Translations under genes and position numbers: made by a program | From: Exophiala sp. HKRS030 | Lineage: Eukaryota > Ascomycota > Eurotiomycetes > Chaetothyriales > Herpotrichiellaceae | Assembly: GCA_023897205.1 (NCBI GenBank) | Contig: JAHWDD010000003.1 | Coordinates: 4,591,665-4,655,664 of the forward strand | Direction of reading: 5' to 3' | Length of the DNA: 64,000 nt | Notes under the pieces: generated by a model | Seen by the model: the letters and a program-made list of their open reading frames with translations, nothing else | What the model was told of the DNA's origin: nothing | The model's database searches: none | Shown: in pieces, positions 49,794-60,802 of the stretch | How the letters are laid out: the number at the start of each line of letters is the position of its first letter | Numbering within the stretch: the stretch's first letter is position 1

Positions 49794-51388
49794 ATGGGTA
49801 AGCCAGGTATGTCTACCTTGCTTCTTTGCTCAAGGTTATTGCTAATTGGCCAGATGAGAGAGATATTGCTGCTTCGGTTGTTCCCGAATACGCTCAGCCA
49901 TGGGACGCCGAAGTCGAACGACGTGTCGTCCGCAAAACTGATTTCGCTCTGATTCCATTGATGTGGTTCGGGTATGGTCTAGTATATTATGACAAGGTGA
50001 GCTGAGAGTCGTAGCGTATATGCACATCGACCCAGTTTTGACTGACTGGTGGTGAAGGCAATTCTTGGTGGTGCTGCTGTCTTCGGCATGACTGCAGACT
50101 TACATCTCAGAGTTGTGGTAGATCCAACGACGACTCCGCCACGGGTATCGACATCTCGTCTGAGCTGGGCGACTTCGCTCTTCTATTTCGGTATGCTTGC
50201 TGGTGTCGGACCATTGACCTACCTCTTTCAGAGGCTGCATCTAGGACGCACTATAGGCATCGCTATTGTCATCTGGGGCGCCATTGCAATGGCAACGGCA
50301 GGCGTGACTACATTCCAAGGACTCTTCGCACAGCGGTTCTTCCTGGGATTCGCTGAGTCCATTGTACCCACCGCATTTATGGTTATCATCTCAGGTTTCT
50401 ATACTCAAGCTGAGCAAACCTGGCGACAATGTCTTTGGTATTCGGCTACTGGGGTTGGACCATCATTGGCTCAGCCATCAATTATGGATTCGCGCACATC
50501 ACAGGAGGTGATCTCAAGAAGTGGCAATACTTGTACTTAATGGCTGGCTCCATCACGGTCTTGTACGGTGTGGTGTTCTTCTTTTTCCCCAACTCACCTG
50601 CTCAAGCTTGGTGGTTTACTGAGGAAGAGAAAAAGGTTGCAATTGAAAGACTGCGGATGGGTCAGATGGGTGTCCGGTGCCAGAAGATCAAGTGGCCTCA
50701 AATCAAAGAAGCAATCTTCGATCCCAAAACATGGATCGTTTCCATCATGATGGGTGCCGCGTACTCAGTCAATGGCGCCGTATCAGGCTTCGGACCTTTA
50801 ATTGTGTCAACATTCGGCTGGAGTTCATATGATGCGTTGCTCTGGCAGATGCCTCTCGGCGGAGTCTGTTTCGTTGGAATTCTTCTTGCAGGGTTTCTCA
50901 GCCTTAAGGTCCGCAATATCCGGTTGATCATGATCATCGTTTGTTGTCTTCCAACCATTGCTGGATGTGCCATGATTTGGAAATGTCGTTGGTATCACCA
51001 TGCATCTGCTCCCATTGCAGGTTATACAATCATTGGCTTCTTCGCGCCTGTGACAAGCCTTATCGTCAGCGTGGGCATGGCAAATGTGGCAGGAAACAGC
51101 AAGAAGAGTTTCCAAGCTGCGGCGATCTTCTACTTTTACAACATTGGAAATATCGTGGGGCCTCAATGGGTCAGATCCGAGCAGATTGGCCAGCACTATC
51201 CACGACTCTGGCAAGGGGTAATTGGCTGTTATGTCTTGGTCATAGTGCTCGCGGGGACTTTGTACGTGATGCTGGCCAGAGAAAATCGACGCAGGGATAT
51301 ACTGAACCTGGATGAGAAAGAGGCTGAGAGGGTTGCGTTCGATGACCTGACGGACAGACAGAACAAGTATTTCCGTTATGCGTACTGA
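49794..51388 (+). CDS. MFS permease, Dal5 (allantoate/anion:cation symporter) family, frame broken once
   Basis: A 12-helix transporter of the plasma membrane. Exons 49794-49806, 49854-49996 and 50058-51388, about 495 aa. The cytosolic N-terminus contains WDAEVERRVVRKTDFALIPL, the typical opening of this family, followed by the helices. Family-like stretches include SWATSLFYFGMLAGVGPLTY, AQRFFLGFAESIVPTAFMVI, QTWRQCLWYSATG and, after the central loop, WIVSIMMGAAYSVNGAVSGF and SKKSFQAAAIFYFYNIGNIV. The C-terminus (RENRRRDILNLDEKEAE) is also typical. Members carry allantoate, nicotinate, pantothenate, biotin precursors or similar anions; the substrate cannot be told from sequence alone. The GGGG at 50451-50454 lacks one base: one extra G continues as GGWTIIGSAINYGFAH and reaches the stop at 51388. 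Confidence 0.9.
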
Positions 51389-51877
51389 AGAGATTGTAGC
51401 CTTGTGAGAGGAATATGTAGTCCGTAATTGTATGGGGAGCAATTGGAATAGAAAAATCCTGAGAAAGTTCGCTTCTGCTGGTTGGCACGTGACCATGTCC
51501 AAGTATTTCCTTACTCGCAGACAATCTATGCCCCCGTGGCCCCTGTGGTCCCCGTGGTCCCCCTAATTAGGTGCCTAAGTGGTGCCTGTGGTGCCTCTAT
51601 CCGTGCCTGTCACCTGCCTGTCATACAAAACACGACATAAATGATCCGCCGTAGACGATGGAACCACTTTTGACCGATCGGGTTAGCCGCATTTGGAAAC
51701 GTGCACCTTCTCAGTCGCTCTCGAAACTTTTTCCAGGTCAATTCGACTTTCTTGTTCACAGCGCAGCAGTAACAGAATCGACCAACGCTCTTTTCATCGT
51801 GGCATTCTTTCTCTCCTCTCTTCTAATACTACTAACTTCAGTTGAGTCTTCTCTTTTGCACCTTATACTCCCTCAAG
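51389..51877. promoter_or_regulatory. promoter and leader of the RRM protein gene
   Basis: Contains CACGTG near 51487, a tandem CCCGTGG/CCCTGTGG tract at 51533-51562 and a pyrimidine-rich leader up to the split start codon. Confidence 0.5.
51533..51562. repeat. CCCCGTGGT tandem tract
   Basis: Three to four imperfect 9-10 bp units. A related, shorter tract lies at 6088-6117, also in a promoter position. Confidence 0.7.
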
Positions 51878-53042
51878 ATGTAAGTCCCGGCAACGACCAT
51901 TCACAACCCCCTCAACTAACTCTACCAAGGTATGCATTTCGTCGTTCCGCTTCGCGCTTCCTAACTGCGCGGCCGTCTACATTCCTCCCTTCCACCAGAT
52001 CCTACATCTCCATTGCGCCTCTTCCCAAGCGGGCTGTCAAGCAGACCTCAGTCACATTATTAGCCCGACGTTGGGCCTCTACTGATGAACAACAAGCTGC
52101 TGAAGCACCAATTTCAAAACTCCAGCCCACGGGCCAGAAGAAGTTGAGAACGCAATCCATGAAGATACCGGCGCACCGTCTAGCACTCCACCAGCTGTCG
52201 CTGAAAGTGCTAATCTCACCGAAGCCACAGAGGAAACGATCCCCGCTGCTGAGATACAAGAGCAGCCGTCTCTCACCCAGGGCATTACCGCTAATCAAGG
52301 CACTGCTCAGTCTGGTGCTACCGGGGAATCAGAACCTGGCTATGGTCCCAATGGTTTTTCCAAGAAACCAACAATCTATATTGGTAATCTCTTCTTTGAT
52401 GTCACCGAATCCGATCTTGTCAAGGAATTCACCCAATTTGGTACAATCACCAAATGCAAAATCATCCGGGATAGCCGTGGTCTGAGTAAGGGGTATGCTA
52501 CAGAAGATTCGGATTGTTCTTCAGACTTTGTTGGCTGACCACTGCACAGATTTGCCTACATTGATTTCACCGATACCCAGGCCGCTGAGGATGCCATCAA
52601 GAATATGAACATGCAGCTTTACGAAGGCCGACGTATGACATGTCAATTCGCTGCTCGAACGTCTCATGACCCTTCGACCTTCCGTTTTCCAACTCGCCAA
52701 CTCAATCCTCCTTCCAAAACACTCTTTATCGGCAACATGTCCTTCGAGATGACTGATCGCGATCTCAGCAATCTGTTCAGAGGCATCAGAAATGTCATTG
52801 ACGTCAGAGTCGCCATCGACCGCCGTACTGGTCAACCTCGAGGCTTCGCTCACGCCGACTTCATCGACGTCAAGAGTGCCATGGAAGCTATGAAGGCGCT
52901 ACGGGAGAAAGAAACCTATGGTCGTAGATTGAGAATCGACTATTCTTATAGCTCAAGCCAAGCACCAAGAAACGCTTTCACTCAAGATGGATCCAACGAC
53001 CAAGGGCCCGCATCATCCTCGGAGCCCATCCAGCAGTCTTAA
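51878..53042 (+). CDS. mitochondrially targeted RNA-binding protein with two RRM domains
   Basis: The start codon appears to be split: AT at 51878-51879, a 50-nt intron (51880-51929; GTAAGT donor, CTAAC branch, AAG end) and G at 51930. This yields MYAFRRSASRFLTARPSTFL, an Arg/Ser-rich N-terminus of mitochondrial presequence type, with a likely processing context in LARRWAST. An acidic linker follows, then RRM1 (RNP2 IYIGNL, RNP1 KGFAYIDF) and RRM2 (RNP2 LFIGNM, RNP1 RGFAHADF) and a Gln/Ser-rich tail. A second intron (52493-52549) sits inside RRM1. The total is about 352 aa once one base missing between about 52090 and 52140 (AAAA or GGG run) is allowed for; without it the acidic linker is read in the wrong frame. 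It probably acts in mitochondrial RNA metabolism (inference). Confidence 0.85.
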
Positions 53043-54119
53043 AATTGTTGCTTGAAACTGGACTACCCACCTCGACGCTTCTGCTGAACACGTGATCGCC
53101 TTGGTACAACTATCATCTTACATTGCTGGTGAATAGCATACTGATTTGACCACCATAAGGATTCACCTATATCTTTTGCGTACGATGCGTCAAAGGGTGG
53201 GTTGCGAGTTGGCGACAGATTATCGTCAGCTGGAGAATAGGTCTCTCGCCCCTATTTTACTGGGTGTACATGAATGCCCTCATCTGAGAAGTATCTCATC
53301 TGTATATCATTTCTGTACGCATTCTTTCACGAGAGGACTTTACTTGAGGGGAAAGTTGGTTTCTTATCTCATCTATGGAGGACTTTACATGAGATCAAGA
53401 CCGCCAACCTTCAACTGCTACTGACGCCCATATCATGCATCTACCCGTCGCTGTCAGAGTCTTACGCAAAGTATCTAATGAAAGATAGATGGCTGCTTTG
53501 GTGGTGAGCCAATTAGAGGGGGGCGGTCAAAAGTATTATCACAAGGATTGTGAAGAGTTGGGATATCGCACATGGATCAAGGTCCCATGGGCAAGGCGTT
53601 CTTTATGTAAATTACCTTCATCGCTGTGTATCAAAATCCATCTTCTCTCCAATCATTAAAACAGCAGTCAACCTTGTCATAAGTCAACGCAATTTGTGAC
53701 CCTGAACTATCTTCGCGCAATAAATGAAAGTTTCCGTTCTAAAATCCATGGGCCTGACAGAATGTAGTTATCATGTCCCATATTGGATTTTATGCGTACA
53801 TGTGGGGTTTCCCCAGACAATCCGCATTCAGGATCCCGAAACTCGTCACACTCGCAGCAAGAGGCCCATGGAAGACGGATCAGAGAATGCGCAGATATAG
53901 ATATAGAATAGATAGACAGCTAATTATTCATCAATTTCCAACCTACCTAGTACCTAATATACTAATAATCCCGAACGATTCAGTGCGAAATCGGCCACCC
54001 AAAAACACATGTTCTCTTCAGAAGCTGCCTCCGCGCAAAAGCTCGGATAAGGAGCAATAACCAAACTCCCACGATTTCCACCAATCACATGAATTCCGAA
54101 ACGACGACCAGGACATGCC
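53043..54119. other. convergent 3' spacer
   Basis: About 1.1 kb between two converging genes. It contains AT-rich stretches near 53880-53980 and no supported gene. Confidence 0.45.
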
Positions 54120-55802
54120 TTATGGTGATCTTGGTGTCAGATGGACCAGCATCTCTTCGACCCTGTAGATCATGCCTGGCTTGCCAGTCTCGAGCGGTCG
54201 TTCGGGATACTTTAGTTCAATCTGGGAGGTAGACAATGGTCAGTTCTGTGCGTCGAGGTGGTTCATGCACATCAATCGGGGGAATGGTCTTTGTCTCTAC
54301 GAGTCTGGAGGATGGACACGGGACTGGTTGCTGGAATGGAGAAAAGACGGCTTACATCAAATTGATTCAGTAGTGCGGGCAGGCACTTCTTCATTTCGAT
54401 CCATGCGATGTGCTGGCCGATGCAGATGCGTTTGCCGGCGGAGAAGTACAGATTCGAGCGCTCCATGTGGACTAGCTGTGTAGCGTCGGCCTCGAGCCAA
54501 CGTTCCGGTCGGAATTCTTCAGGGTAGGGTCCCCAGATACTGGCGTCGCGGTTCAAGGCATGTACATTCATAGCCACGATGGTGCCGCCGGGAACAAATG
54601 TCCCTGCGATATGTATGCCCGAGGCTGGCACCTCGCGCTCGAAAGGGCCGAGGGCGAGTGGTGTCACGCGGCTGGATTCTTTCAGGACAGCGTCCAAGTA
54701 TGGGAGGCGAGAGACTTCGGTCCATTGAGGCGGAGAGGAGAGGTTTGCCTCGTCGAGCTCCGCGCGCAGCGTCTTCATTACCCGCGGGTGGTGAAGCAAG
54801 TGGTAAAGTGCGACTGTGAGTGAGTGTGCCGTGGTCTCAGACCCTGCGTGGATGGTGGACAGGACGAGACCAAGGATGGTGCTTGAGTCGAAGAGCTGCG
54901 AGTTCTTCTTGCTCGCTTGTAGATATCGATCGAGAAGATCCTGATGTGTGCCGACGCCTCCGGCTGCGTTCCGGTTTTCAAGTTTCGTGGCCGCCATCTG
55001 CGCGAGTGGTGAGGACCCTATCTTACGGGTAACGATTTTGTTCTTGAAGATGAGTCGTTCTAGCCTTGGAACAGGCCACCAGTTTGACCAGTGCATAAAG
55101 CGATCACGAGCAGCGGCCAAAAACTCTGATGCATAATTGTTAGTGTCAAGACTGCCTTGATCCTCACTAAAAGCAATGCGGCACATGGTGTCATAAGCGA
55201 ATGCGCAATTCCAGCCGGCGATGTCGACGTCGTGGTCGGCATCGTGCAGGTGTCTTATCAGCCGTTGTAGGTTGAGATCTATGTGAGCTTCGTAGTCAAG
55301 AATCGCCGTGGTAGTGAAGGCTGATACGATATGTTTTTTGATTGCCGAGACACGAGCCTCATCACGAAGTGATACAAAGGTGTGTAGGACCTTTCCCTTG
55401 ACAGCTTGTGCTGCTGCTTCATAGGACTCGCCCTGAGTGGCGTGCCAGTGTTAGGTACAAGTAAGTGGAATGGGTACAAATCATTCATACCTTGCGAAGG
55501 ATATTCTTGGTGCTGAATATCACTGGTATGGCAGCAGGGTCACTGAAAACCACTCTATTCGGGCCATATTGTACCACCGGTCCATACTTCTTATGTAGGC
55601 CAAGATACAGCTCGATGAGATTACCGTTGGTCCAGATTTTGGACAAGAGATGGAGATCGGTGAATCTGGCTAAGAATGGCCCAGGAATATGCCGCAGATG
55701 TAACGATCGACATATTGTTCGTACGAACAGGAGAACAAATGTAACAGTTAGCAGAAGTGTCGGAACAGCCAGAGGAATTAACCCCGTGAATAGAACGGCC
55801 AT
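54120..55802 (-). CDS. cytochrome P450 monooxygenase (fungal E-class, pisatin-demethylase-like)
   Basis: A membrane-anchored heme monooxygenase of the ER. Exons 55802-55491, 55432-54356 and 54221-54120 give 496 aa, with no frame problem. The N-terminal anchor is PLAVPTLLLTVTFVLLFVR, followed by the Pro-rich hinge HIPGPF. The I-helix oxygen-binding motif AGSETT is at residues 300-305, the K-helix ExxR at 356-359 (KESSR), the PERW-type motif FRPERW near 412 and the heme loop FSAGKRICIG with the thiolate C441. The last exon adds IELKYPERPLETGKPGMIYR, typical of fungal P450 C-termini. No biosynthetic partner genes (PKS, NRPS, terpene cyclase, regulator) lie within the window, so a lone detoxifying or catabolic role is as likely as a metabolite pathway. 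Confidence 0.93.
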
Positions 55803-56763
55803 CTTCTCGGGCTAGTTTGAATGCTTCTGTAAAGAATGAAGAGGGCATGGAAGGATTCGAGGATCCTTTAAATATAAGTAATGCTGTAAGTTCTCTTACT
55901 CTTACCTCTGTGCTTATCCAGTTGTAGTGGATACCTGGAAAGTATGGGGAACGCATGTGCCTTTGGAGGATGTTGTGCCAGGCTTACTGAAAGACTGGAA
56001 TGAGGAAGTGTGATAGGCCCCTCTTTGGTCCACAGAAGTAACAAATTCGCTCAATGCTTAGCTCGTAAACTCAGAGTTGCACATGGTTTGTTGTAACGAC
56101 CATGACAGTCCCAGTTATCAAAAGCTGTTTTTGATTATCCACCTCGCACAGAAGTCTCGCTGACATGTCTGATATTTCTAATAGAAATTTGCTGATGTCA
56201 GCTAAGGTTGACAACATCCTCCCATACCGAACTAATGGATCACATAACCCAGATGATTCGATCCTCGTCGTCGAGTTTGGGTACTTGAGAAAGATATGTT
56301 ACCTCAGCTATCGAGCCATTGGAATAAGAAGCCTCTCAAGGGACAATGTCCCACTCATCTGCTGCGCAAGAGCAAATCGCCTTGCCTTGGAAAAACCAAG
56401 AAAGGTACTGACAAGGAGGAGTTCGAATCCCTTGAACTACGCGCGGACAGGCTGGAGGATGGAGGATGGATGTCAGATTTCAGAGTCCACCGAATTAGGC
56501 TGACAGGTGGAACGCGGGGATGCGGATCAACATAAGTCACGTGAGGAGCCCGGAAGAACTATCTTCTCCACGATTTCTCCGTGTGAACCTCGGCCCGTGG
56601 TTGACCGCAGGCATTTCCAACAGCAACAAAGTTGCTGACTTATTGCCTCCCACCACAAGTAGCGAATTGAAGATCGAGTCCGTCCTATAACCTACTCATC
56701 AGCATAAAGAACCTCTATCAAAAACCATTGTCATCGGCGACCTGATTCAGCCACTTCAACATT
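55803..56763. promoter_or_regulatory. divergent promoter region P450 / PEX5
   Basis: About 1 kb. CACGTG occurs near 56537 and CCTCGG at 56588-56593. A 79-codon frame at 56296-56535 (ending region KEEFESLELRADRLEDGGWM) reads somewhat protein-like but has no family, and I do not call it. Confidence 0.45.
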
Positions 56764-58751
56764 ATGTCTTTCCTAGGTGGGGCAGAGTGCTCTACAGCAG
56801 GCAACCCCCTCACTCAATTTACCAAACATGTACAAAATGATAACACCCTCCAAAGAGACCGCTTGGTCGGAAGAGGGCCTGGAGGACTTGAAGAGAGCAT
56901 GCGGTCTCGTATGGCCGCTCCTGGATCTGATCAGGTCTGTGAATGGTTCTGGCACCACAAGGCTACTAGGCTGACAGAAGACAGATGATGAATGACTTTA
57001 TGCAACAACCCAATCACTTACCACAGCCGTTCGCCATGGAGCAAATGAGACAAGATCTTCCTAACCTTCAGGGTGTGACGAGGAGGTCGCCGTCCCCAGG
57101 TTGGGCAGCAGACTTCGACCCTGGAGAACAAGCACGTATGGAGGCTGCATTCGCGAATTCACAAATGTCCCAGCAACGACCCAATGGATTTTCCCCGCAA
57201 GATTTTGCCCGCTTTCAACATACCTCGGTCTCGCAACGTACTGCGAGCCCTGTTGCCCAAACCCCTACGATGATGACTGGCTACCAACGGCCAATGGGTA
57301 TGGGTCATATGTCTGGTATGAACATGGGAATGAATTATGGCTCTATGCACATGCAACAACACCCAGACCAGGCGATGGACAAGGGCAAAGGGAAAATGGT
57401 GGAGCTTGATGATGCAAACTGGGAAGCTCAGTTCAAGGAACTCGAGCAGCAAGATAATGTATCAGAACAGGCAAATCAAGCCATGGAAAAGGAACTCGAG
57501 GACATCGACAGGTCAGTGGAAACCTCCAACAGATTAAAAACCTTTGAAGAGGTTTGGCATGGAATTCAAGCTGAACATAATACCAGACAAATGACCGAAG
57601 ATGCGGCCGATTTTGACAATGCTTTCTCGAGTGAAGATTTTGCCGCTTGGGATCAATTTGATTCGACCATGGGCTTGAACACACACAATCCGTTTGAAAG
57701 GGAACCGATGCTTGGCGATTATATGTTTGAATCACAGAATCCTTATCTTGAGAACACGTCTGCCTCGCGGTCGGCGTTTGAACAAGGCAAAGAGATTTTG
57801 GAAACACATGGCAACCTATCTCTCGCTGCCCTTGCTTTCGAAGCCGCAGTTCAACAAGATCCTAACCACGTTGAAGCGTGGGTTCTGCTTGGATCGGCTC
57901 AAGCGCAGAACGAGAAAGAAGCACCAGCAATCCGCGCGTTAGAAAAGGCCCTCCAGTTGGACCCTGGCAATCTGGATGCTCTGATGGGTCTTGCCGTGTC
58001 ATACACCAATGAAGGGTACGACAGCACAGCGTACAGGACTCTAGAAAGGTGGCTTAGTGCCAAATACCCCCAGATACATCCCGCTGCCAACTTATCGGAT
58101 GCTGCCGACGTTGGATTCACAGACCGAGCAATTCTCCATGAGCGAGTCGTTGACCTCTTCATCAAGGCGGCTCAGTTGTCGCCTTCGGGAGAGCATATGG
58201 ATCCTGATGTACAGGTCGGACTGGGAGTTTTGTTCTACGGTAACGAAGATTTCGAAAAGGCTGTTGACTGCTTCAAAGCCGCCCTGGCATCAACAGAGCA
58301 AGGATTGGTCAACCGAGAAAGTCAACTACATTTACTATGGAATAGACTCGGAGCGACGTTGGCCAATTCGGGCCGGTCGGAAGATGCAATCGACGCATAT
58401 TGCAAAGCGTTAGAAGTCAACCCCAACTTTGTACGCGCACGTTACAACTTGGGAGTCTCTTGTATTAATATCGGTTGCTATCCCGAAGCAGCAGGGCATT
58501 TGCTTGGAGCATTGAATTTGCATCGAGCCGTGGGTGAACAAGGATTGGACAAAGCTCGTGAAATTGTTGGCGATGGAAGTGGAGGCCACATTGGAGATGC
58601 CGAATTAGAAAGAATGATCCAGCAGAATGAAAGTTCGAATCTGTACGATACGCTAAGAAGGGCATTTACAGGAATGGGAAGACGAGATCTGCATGAACGT
58701 GTTGGGACTGGGATGAACTTGGAACAGTTCAGGGGAGAGTTTGAATTCTGA
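56764..58751 (+). CDS. PEX5: PEX5, peroxisomal targeting signal 1 receptor
   Basis: Cytosolic receptor that binds C-terminal SKL-type signals and carries cargo to the peroxisomal membrane. Exon 1 is 56764-56934 and exon 2 is 56985-58751, 645 aa, with a 50-nt intron between SDQ and MMNDF. The N-terminus MSFLGGAECSTAGNPLTQFT holds the conserved Cys that is monoubiquitinated for recycling. WxxxF/Y-type motifs that bind Pex14/Pex13 are visible (WAADF, WEAQF and a WDQF variant). A Met/Gly-rich disordered stretch separates these from the TPR domain at about residues 315-560 (ALAFEAAVQQDPNHVEAWVL, NLDALMGLAVSYTNEGYDST, VQVGLGVLFYGNEDFEKAVD, AIDAYCKALEVNPNFVRARY). The end (LRRAFTGMGRRDL) is typical. 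No lesion. Confidence 0.96.
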
Positions 58752-59284
58752 AAAGTGATATAGAGAAAGAAAGAATTACGACATCAGCGATATCAAAGCT
58801 GTGATTGAGCACATCAGTAGAGCGGCTCATATGTGTATCGCGCGACATGATTTTAATCCTTTGCAAGAAGCACAAGCAGAAGAAGCATGCAGTGCTTGTA
58901 ATGGCAAGTCGTTGAACACGAGGCAAGGTAGCAGTTGCCGCAGTTGAACGGTCAATGGAGATGCCAAGGCCGCGTCATACCTTCTCCGCTAAGGTTCCTC
59001 CCTCTGCCACTATGGATGCCGCTTGATGCAAGCTGCTCCCGACCACCGCGGACTCAATTGAAGTAGGCCTATCCCAACCACCGCCACTGCGATCAAATCA
59101 TCAAGCTAATCACCACACTCGAGTTACTGCCAGTCATTTCTGTACACTTTGACTCTGTTCTTTCGCCGCATCTGAACATCACTGGCATCTTTGTATCTAC
59201 GACTGATTCTGTGCCGCCGCCGGCGCCTGTCCAGGCCACAGCGATTCGATTTGAGTGTGCCCGCGGGCAATCACCACAGCCAAG
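58752..59284. other. spacer between PEX5 and SNX4
   Basis: About 0.5 kb in tandem orientation. I see no gene. Confidence 0.4.
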
Positions 59285-60802
59285 ATGGATGACCACGGTG
59301 ACTTCGACAGCGTCTCGTGGCAGAGAGATGATCCGCAGAACGCTGCATCCTCCGCCCCTTATTCGAACCATCAAAGTACACTACCAGACCGAACAACATC
59401 AGCCCGCCGAAGCAGCAGTCTGTCGAATCAGCCACAAGCGGGACTGAATGCCGACGAGGTCGATTTGGCTGGTATCGGTAGGGATGGGATCCTGGATGTC
59501 ACTGTGGATTCGCCGCTCAAGGAGAACGATGGGACAAAAGATGCCTATGTGTCATACCAAATTACCACGCATGTAAGCAGCTAGACACAATGTATCGCCG
59601 TGCAAGCTCTGACCATTTCACAGACAGATTTCAAAACCTTTGATCGGCCTGACTTCTCAGTCCGACGCCGGTTCACAGATTTTGTCTTTCTACGCCAATC
59701 CTTGCATCGAGAGTACCAAGCTTGTGCGATCCCACCACTGCCGGAAAAGAACAACATGGCTTATGTCAGAGGGGACCGCTTTAGCACAGACTTCACACAA
59801 CGAAGAGCATGGTCGCTGCATCGATTCCTCAAGAGATGCACTCTACACCCAGTTTTGCGGAGATCAACCATTCTGATTCTGTTCCTCGAAACCGCCGATT
59901 GGAATGCACAGATGAAGATGAGGCCTACCCGCAGCAACACGATAGGCGACGGCACCAACAATAGTGCTGCACCAACAGGATTCTTCGATAACGTCGCAGA
60001 TACCATGTTAAACGCCTTTTCCAAAGTTCACAAGCCCGATAAACGTTTTATCGAAGTTACAGAACGAGCCAATAAATTGGACGAAGACCTATCCCACGTC
60101 GAAAAGATTATCGCCAGGGTAGCCCGGAGAGAGGGTGACCTAGAAGCCGACTATGCTGATTTGGCCCAGAATATGAGGAAACTTACCCCACTGGAGCCTG
60201 AGATCGAGGCACAATTACAAACATTTGCAGGTTGTGTGGAAGAATCTTCAAAAGGGTTAAAGACACTCAAAGACCACACAGATCAGAACTATCTTGGCAG
60301 TCTTCGAGACATGGAAGCTTATATCGCTTCCGTCAAAGCACTACTCAAAACTCGAGAACAAAAGCAGCTGGATTTCGAAGGTCTTACAGAATACTTGCAG
60401 AAGGCTACCTCAGAGCGAGACATCCTTGCCTCGACCAATCCGTACTCGCATGGCTCGAATCTGAATCCGGCTACGTTTATCCGCAATAAAGTCGAGGACA
60501 TGCGGGGTGTTGATCATGAGACCGCTCGTCGAGATCGAGCACGCAAATTGGAACTCAAGATTGCCGAGCTAAACCGGGAAGTGGATAGTGCCAAAAGTAC
60601 AAGTGAAATGTTTGACGAACAGGTCGTTCGGGAGGTGGCCGATTTTGAACGAATCAAGGGGCTGGAATTCCGAGACAGTCTTGGAGCGCTGGCTGCCCAG
60701 CACATGGAGTTTTATCAAAGTATCATCTCTACGTGGGAAAGGTTTCTTGTGGATAATGATGCAGACAAGTATGTGCACAAGGACAAAGGCCGGGCGTCGT
60801 AG
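59285..60802 (+). CDS. SNX4: sorting nexin SNX4/ATG24 (PX-BAR)
   Basis: A PI3P-binding coat protein for endosome-to-Golgi recycling and for selective autophagy. Exon 1 is 59285-59572 and exon 2 is 59624-60802, 488 aa. The start MDDHGDFDSVSWQRDD fits the family. The PX domain is about residues 65-200, with the phosphoinositide-binding RRRFTDFVFLRQSL, the PPLPEK turn and RRAWSLHRFLKRCTLHPVL. The family-specific link HKPDKRFIEVTERANKLDED leads into the BAR domain (about 225-478), with HVEKIIARVARREGDLEADY, LKDHTDQNYLGSLRDMEAYI, KTREQKQLDFEGLTEYLQKA and VREVADFERIKGLEFRDSLG. This matches Snx4/Atg24 rather than Snx41/Atg20. No lesion. Confidence 0.95.

Noticed and set aside
56425..56445. GTTCGAATCC resembling a tRNA T-loop
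   Set aside because: No cloverleaf can be built around it; the upstream part has no D-arm or anticodon arm.
56296..56535. 79-codon frame with KEEFESLELRADRLEDGGWM
   Set aside because: Somewhat protein-like but short, no family, and located between two divergent promoters; not enough support to call.
54120..60802. P450, PEX5 and SNX4 as part of a metabolite cluster
   Set aside because: No backbone synthase, tailoring set or pathway regulator nearby; the neighbours are housekeeping genes.
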